Assembly: GCA_051011595.1 (NCBI GenBank)
Contig: JBPCTQ010000336.1
Location: forward strand, 1 to 8,391
DNA length: 8,391 nucleotides
Direction: 5' to 3'
DNA from: JAOUEE01 sp051011595
GTDB lineage: Bacteria; Actinomycetota; Acidimicrobiia; Acidimicrobiales; SHLQ01
The notes beneath the pieces were generated by a model. It saw only the letters and a program-made list of their open reading frames with translations. It had not been told where the DNA came from and searched no databases. Positions 5,814-8,391 of this stretch are shown piece after piece. Both the position numbers and the translations under genes were made by a program. Each line of letters begins with the position of its first letter. Position 1 is the first letter of the stretch.

Positions 5814-6293
5814 ATGGATCGTCCACCCTCGCCGGCAGACCGTGATGCGGCTCGGACGGTTGTGGTCACCTGGCTCCAGACGACCGTGGCCGAGAACCCG
5901 GTGGTGGAAGCCGCCGGGCCCGATGTCGATGAGCCGGACCGCCGCTGGTACGTGCGGGTTCGGGGCGACGACAAAGATGTCTGGACGTTGTGGTTCACCC
6001 TCGACCAGCGAACCCTCGCCTACGAGACCCATGTCCTCGCCGCCCCCGATGAGAACCACGCCGCCTTCTACGAACAGTTGCTCCGTCGCAATCACGGCCT
6101 GTTCGGGCCGTCGTTCTGCATCGGTGCCGAAGATGCGGTCTTCCTCACCGGACAGCTGGCCATCGCCCACATCGACGACGATGCCCTCGACCACGTGTTG
6201 GGGTCGGTGTACGCCGCCATCGAGCAGTCGTTTCGAGCTCTCCTGCGGGTCGGTTTCGCCACCCGGCTGGCCGCCCTGGAGGACCGATCATGA
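5814..6293 (+). CDS. YbjN-domain protein adjacent to mshA
   Basis: This 159-residue soluble protein has features of the YbjN family, which has the type III secretion chaperone-like fold. An N-terminal helix ends in Glu-Asn-Pro-Val-Val-Glu. Beta strands follow with Trp-Tyr-Val-Arg-Val and Thr-Leu-Trp-Phe-Thr-Leu, then a helix with Phe-Tyr-Glu-Gln-Leu-Leu-Arg-Arg-Asn-His. Next come Phe-Cys-Ile-Gly and the Phe-Leu-Thr-Gly-Gln-Leu strand, and finally an amphipathic helix. The biochemical role of YbjN proteins is not established. A YbjN gene next to mshA is a recurring arrangement in actinobacteria (Rv0487 beside Rv0486), which suggests a link to mycothiol synthesis or redox balance. The ATG at 5814 is 4 bases after the mshA stop, so translational coupling is likely. 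A GTG at 5775 inside mshA is an alternative but less likely start. Confidence 0.8.
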   Translation: MDRPPSPADRDAARTVVVTWLQTTVAENPVVEAAGPDVDEPDRRWYVRVRGDDKDVWTLWFTLDQRTLAYETHVLAAPDENHAAFYEQLLRRNHGLFGPSFCIGAEDAVFLTGQLAIAHIDDDALDHVLGSVYAAIEQSFRALLRVGFATRLAALEDRS

Positions 6294-6329
6294 CCCGGCC
6301 GGAGCGGCGGTATCTGTCGGCACTTCTCA

Positions 6330-6358
6330 TTGTCTTTCGAGATCATTCGCGGTACTGT
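6330..6358 (+). promoter_or_regulatory. Probable promoter of the MFS gene
   Basis: TTGTCT (6330-6335) and TACTGT (6353-6358) are separated by exactly 17 bases, the best -35/-10 pair in the window. Transcription would start near 6365, giving a leader of roughly 100 bases before the GTG at 6468. This also argues against a longer reading of the MFS protein beginning with TTG at 6330. Confidence 0.55.
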
Positions 6359-6443
6359 CACCTCGAGCTCGGGTGTCGGTGAAGTTGGGTCCGATCGGGG
6401 AAGTGCGGATCTCTCGCCACCGTCATCCGGGCTCGCTCATTTT

Positions 6444-6462
6444 GATGGTGGGCGCCGCCATC
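6444..6462 (+). promoter_or_regulatory. Hairpin immediately upstream of the MFS start codon
   Basis: GATGGTGG (6444-6451), loop GCG, CCGCCATC (6455-6462) gives eight stacked pairs, one of them a G-U wobble, ending 5 bases before the GTG at 6468. It covers the place where a ribosome binding site would be, and no open Shine-Dalgarno is visible. It may restrain translation initiation. A 32-codon frame (GTG 6373 to TGA 6471) runs through it and overlaps the GTG start as GTGA. Confidence 0.4.
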
Positions 6463-6467
6463 GCACC

Positions 6468-7643
6468 GTGACCGAACGCGCCCACCCACCGCTGATGCTG
6501 ATCTTCGCGGTGACCGCCACCGCGTTGATGTCGAACTCGCTGATCACGGCGATCACCCCGGACATCATCGACCATTTCGACCTCTCCGACGGTCAGGTGG
6601 GTGTGTTGGTGGCCTCGGCATCGTTGGCCGGCATCGTGGTTGCGCCGCTGATCGGCTTCCTCGCCGATCGCCATGGTCGCCGCCGGGTGCTGTTGCCGTG
6701 TCTGGTCATCTACGGGGTGTTCAGTCTGCTGGGCGGGCTGGCTCCCACGTTCGAGCTGTTGTTGGCGGCCCGGTTCCTCCAGGGTCTGGGCTCGGCCGGC
6801 CTCATCAACCTGGCCATCGTGTTGATCGCCGACAACTACGACGGCGAGGAGCGGGCTCGGCTCATCGGGGTGAACTCGGCGGTGCTCACGGCGTCGTTGG
6901 CCGTGTACCCCACCCTCGGTGGGTTGTTGGCCGAGCAGTGGGATTGGCGGGTGGCCTTCCTTCCCTATGCGGCCACGCTGGTGGTGGCCGGCTTCGCCTG
7001 GCGTTATCTGGTCGACACCGCACCACGGGTCGAGGCGCCGTACCGCGACCAATTCCGCGCCGCGCTGGTGGAGAGCCGTCGACCGGTCATCGGTTGGTCG
7101 ATGGTGTTGGCCTTCGTCACCTTCGTGCTGATCTTCGGTGTGTTCCTGGCCACCATGGCGATCCACCTGGAGAACGAGTTCGGTCTGGGACCGTCTGAGC
7201 GGGGACTGGTCTATGCCGTGCCGGCGGTTGTCTCCACGTTGGCGGCGTTGTCGCTCGGTCGACTCCGCCGCCATGTGGGCGCGTCGACCCTCGTCCCGGC
7301 GGGTGTCGCCCTGTTCGGGGTGGCGTTCCTGCTCATCGGTGTCACGGGATCGCTGGTGGTGTTGGTGGTGGGTGTTGCCGTCTACGGCGTGGGGGAAGGC
7401 ATCAGCATCCCCACCCTGCAGGATCTGGCCGCCGGGCAGTCCGAGCCGACACTGCGCGGGGCCATCGTCGCCATCTGGACCGGATGTGCCCGCACCGGAC
7501 AAGTGGCGGGACCGTTGCTGGCCGGGGTGGGTATCGACCAACTGGGCACCGGCGACACGTTCCTGGTCGCGGCCGTCGGTGCGGTGCTGGTGGCCGGCGC
7601 GGTGGGGGTGACGCGGCCGTATCGGTCGCTCGCCACCCCCTGA
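6468..7643 (+). CDS. MFS transporter, DHA1-like exporter
   Basis: This is a 391-residue integral membrane protein with about 12 hydrophobic helices, typical for the DHA1 drug:proton antiporter group. After a short polar N-terminus, helix 1 begins near residue 9. Between helices 2 and 3 lies the MFS motif A, Gly-Phe-Leu-Ala-Asp-Arg-His-Gly-Arg-Arg-Arg, which is diagnostic of the superfamily. A partial motif C-like segment occurs in the fifth helix (Tyr-Pro-Thr-Leu-Gly-Gly). A hydrophilic central loop (Asp-Thr-Ala-Pro-Arg-Val-Glu-Ala-Pro-Tyr-Arg) separates the halves. The substrate cannot be read from the sequence. GTG 6468 is chosen because the frame upstream encodes a polar, non-helical segment and a promoter lies inside it. 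The gene sits 174 bases after the ybjN-like gene and has its own promoter, so it is probably a separate unit. Confidence 0.85.
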   Translation: MTERAHPPLMLIFAVTATALMSNSLITAITPDIIDHFDLSDGQVGVLVASASLAGIVVAPLIGFLADRHGRRRVLLPCLVIYGVFSLLGGLAPTFELLLAARFLQGLGSAGLINLAIVLIADNYDGEERARLIGVNSAVLTASLAVYPTLGGLLAEQWDWRVAFLPYAATLVVAGFAWRYLVDTAPRVEAPYRDQFRAALVESRRPVIGWSMVLAFVTFVLIFGVFLATMAIHLENEFGLGPSERGLVYAVPAVVSTLAALSLGRLRRHVGASTLVPAGVALFGVAFLLIGVTGSLVVLVVGVAVYGVGEGISIPTLQDLAAGQSEPTLRGAIVAIWTGCARTGQVAGPLLAGVGIDQLGTGDTFLVAAVGAVLVAGAVGVTRPYRSLATP

Positions 7644-7665
7644 GGTTTCCGTGGACCCGCCTCGG

Positions 7666-7700
7666 GTAACTGTTGCGATTGTGTTACGGTCACCCGCGTG
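7666..7700 (+). promoter_or_regulatory. Leaderless promoter with GTAAC/GTTAC inverted repeat
   Basis: TACGGT (7685-7690) lies 7 bases before the GTG at 7698, so transcription should begin at the start codon; there is no Shine-Dalgarno. GTAAC (7666-7670) and GTTAC (7683-7687) are inverted repeats, the second overlapping the -10 box, and GTCAC follows at 7689-7693. No clear -35 is visible. An activator or repressor binding here is plausible. Confidence 0.5.
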
Positions 7701-8391
7701 CGACCCCCCCGTCTTCTTGCCGGCGCACTCGTTCTCGCCCTGCTGACGGCCGGTTCTCCGGTATTGGGTGACAGCGAGGACACCCGCGCCGAACGCGACC
7801 GCGTTCGGGCCGAGGCCGCCGCCGTGGCTGCCGATCTCGATCCGCTCCTGGCCGAAGACGCCGAGCTCGAAGCAGCCGTGCTCGCGCTGACCGCCGATGT
7901 GGATGCCCAACAGGCCAAGGTCGACGCAACCCGGGCGGCCATCACCGCCACCGAGGAGCGCCAGGCCGAGCTCAACGAGGAGATCGACACCACCGAAGCC
8001 GACCGCGTCGGCGTGCTCGACCGCATCCGCGATCTGGCCGTGAGCGAATACGTCGGCTCGGGCAGCGGTGAGGTCGACTCCTACTGGTCGGTGCCCGACC
8101 TCAACGCCGCCACCCGTCAACGCGAGTTGTTCGACAACGTCACCGACACCGAAGTCGACGCCGTCGACACGTTGCGGGCCATCGAGTCCGACCTCGAGAG
8201 CCTGGTTGCCGAGGAAGAGGCCACCAAGGTGGCCCTGGCCGAGCTCGAAGCCGAACGGGAGGCCCGGCTGACCGACCTGGCCACTGCGCTCGAAGAACAA
8301 GAACGACTGCAGGTCGCGCTCGATGCCCGGATCGCCGAGTTCGTCAGCGAGGCCGACGACCTGGCCGCCGAAGAAGATGCCCTCACCGCGC
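7698..8391 (+). CDS. Secreted coiled-coil protein, PcsB/EnvC-like N-terminal region (3' end outside window)
   Basis: The frame starts at GTG 7698 and runs off the window after 231 residues. Residues 1-24 form a Sec signal peptide: Arg-Pro-Pro-Arg, then a Leu/Ala-rich core, with likely cleavage after Val-Leu-Gly. The rest is almost uninterrupted acidic, Ala/Glu/Asp-rich coiled coil. It is broken near residues 115-137 by Glu-Tyr-Val-Gly-Ser-Gly-Ser-Gly and a short segment with Tyr-Trp-Ser-Val-Pro-Asp-Leu-Asn-Ala. This coil-hinge-coil layout is what PcsB, EnvC and RipC-like proteins have before a C-terminal peptidase domain (M23 or NlpC/P60), where the coil interacts with FtsX at division sites. 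The catalytic domain would lie beyond the window, so enzyme activity is a prediction. Without it, a general secreted coiled-coil protein remains possible. Confidence 0.65.
   Translation, partial: MRPPRLLAGALVLALLTAGSPVLGDSEDTRAERDRVRAEAAAVAADLDPLLAEDAELEAAVLALTADVDAQQAKVDATRAAITATEERQAELNEEIDTTEADRVGVLDRIRDLAVSEYVGSGSGEVDSYWSVPDLNAATRQRELFDNVTDTEVDAVDTLRAIESDLESLVAEEEATKVALAELEAEREARLTDLATALEEQERLQVALDARIAEFVSEADDLAAEEDALTA

Noticed and set aside
6295..6302. CCGGCCGG after the ybjN-like gene as a terminator
   Set aside because: It is an 8-base palindrome with no loop, so it cannot form a normal hairpin, and no T-run follows.
6330..6467. Extended MFS protein starting at TTG 6330
   Set aside because: The extra 46 residues are polar and low in predicted structure, and the best promoter of the gene lies inside this stretch.
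5065..6471. Long plus-strand frame overlapping mshA and ybjN
   Set aside because: An Arg/Pro/Gly-rich translation, typical of out-of-frame reading of GC-rich genes; it overlaps two well-supported proteins.
6357..7694. GTCACC next to both -10 boxes (6357-6362 and 7689-7694) as a shared regulatory element
   Set aside because: GTCACC or its complement also occurs roughly fifteen times inside coding regions of the window by eye, so it is a common word in this DNA.
6423..8300. Very long open frame on the minus strand opposite the MFS and coiled-coil genes
   Set aside because: Its His/Gly/Gln/Arg-rich translation has no recognisable domain and mirrors codon bias of the plus-strand genes, which have clear family motifs.

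Overview
This window looks like chromosomal DNA from a very GC-rich actinobacterium. The reasons are heavy G/C third-position bias, GTG starts, a mycothiol-type glycosyltransferase (MshA), its usual YbjN-type neighbour, and an RsiG/AmfC-family protein. Some transcripts appear to be leaderless, with a TANNNT box 6-7 bases before a GTG. Frequent TTG leucine codons and the lack of Streptomyces-like flanks make a deep-branching group such as Acidimicrobiia plausible, but this is inference. I see no rRNA, tRNA, CRISPR array, transposase or phage gene.

Layout, left to right. (1) 2-475 (+) is the C-terminal part of a CcdA-type membrane thiol-disulfide protein. Nine bases later comes a poly-gamma-glutamate hydrolase-type zinc enzyme (485-1093, +). 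(2) Convergent to these, on the minus strand, are an SGNH-fold lipoprotein (1143-2705) and, upstream of it, pyridoxine/pyridoxamine 5'-phosphate oxidase pdxH (2826-about 3476). (3) Divergent from pdxH is a MoaD-type small sulfur carrier (3568-3804, +), apparently leaderless and ending in a GC-only hairpin. (4) Next is an RsiG-like protein (3913-4452, +) with two copies of the cyclic-di-GMP-binding motif. The second copy has a Gln-to-His change, and a perfect palindrome sits against the promoter -10 box. (5) mshA (4595-5809, +) and a ybjN-like gene (5814-6293, +) form a tight pair. (6) An MFS exporter (6468-7643, +) has a long leader with a hairpin at its start codon. (7) A secreted coiled-coil protein (7698 to the window end, +) resembles the N-terminal half of PcsB/EnvC-type peptidoglycan hydrolases or their activators.

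Most genes are housekeeping: vitamin B6 salvage, sulfur transfer, mycothiol synthesis, cell wall remodelling and export. The most interesting locus is the RsiG-like gene. In Streptomyces RsiG holds the sporulation sigma factor WhiG inactive only when loaded with c-di-GMP. Here the five signature residues occur in two helical segments, one of them altered. No sigma factor or c-di-GMP enzyme lies in the window, so the partner must be elsewhere. Intergenic spaces are short (none above 300 bases), and several carry inverted repeats that are listed individually.
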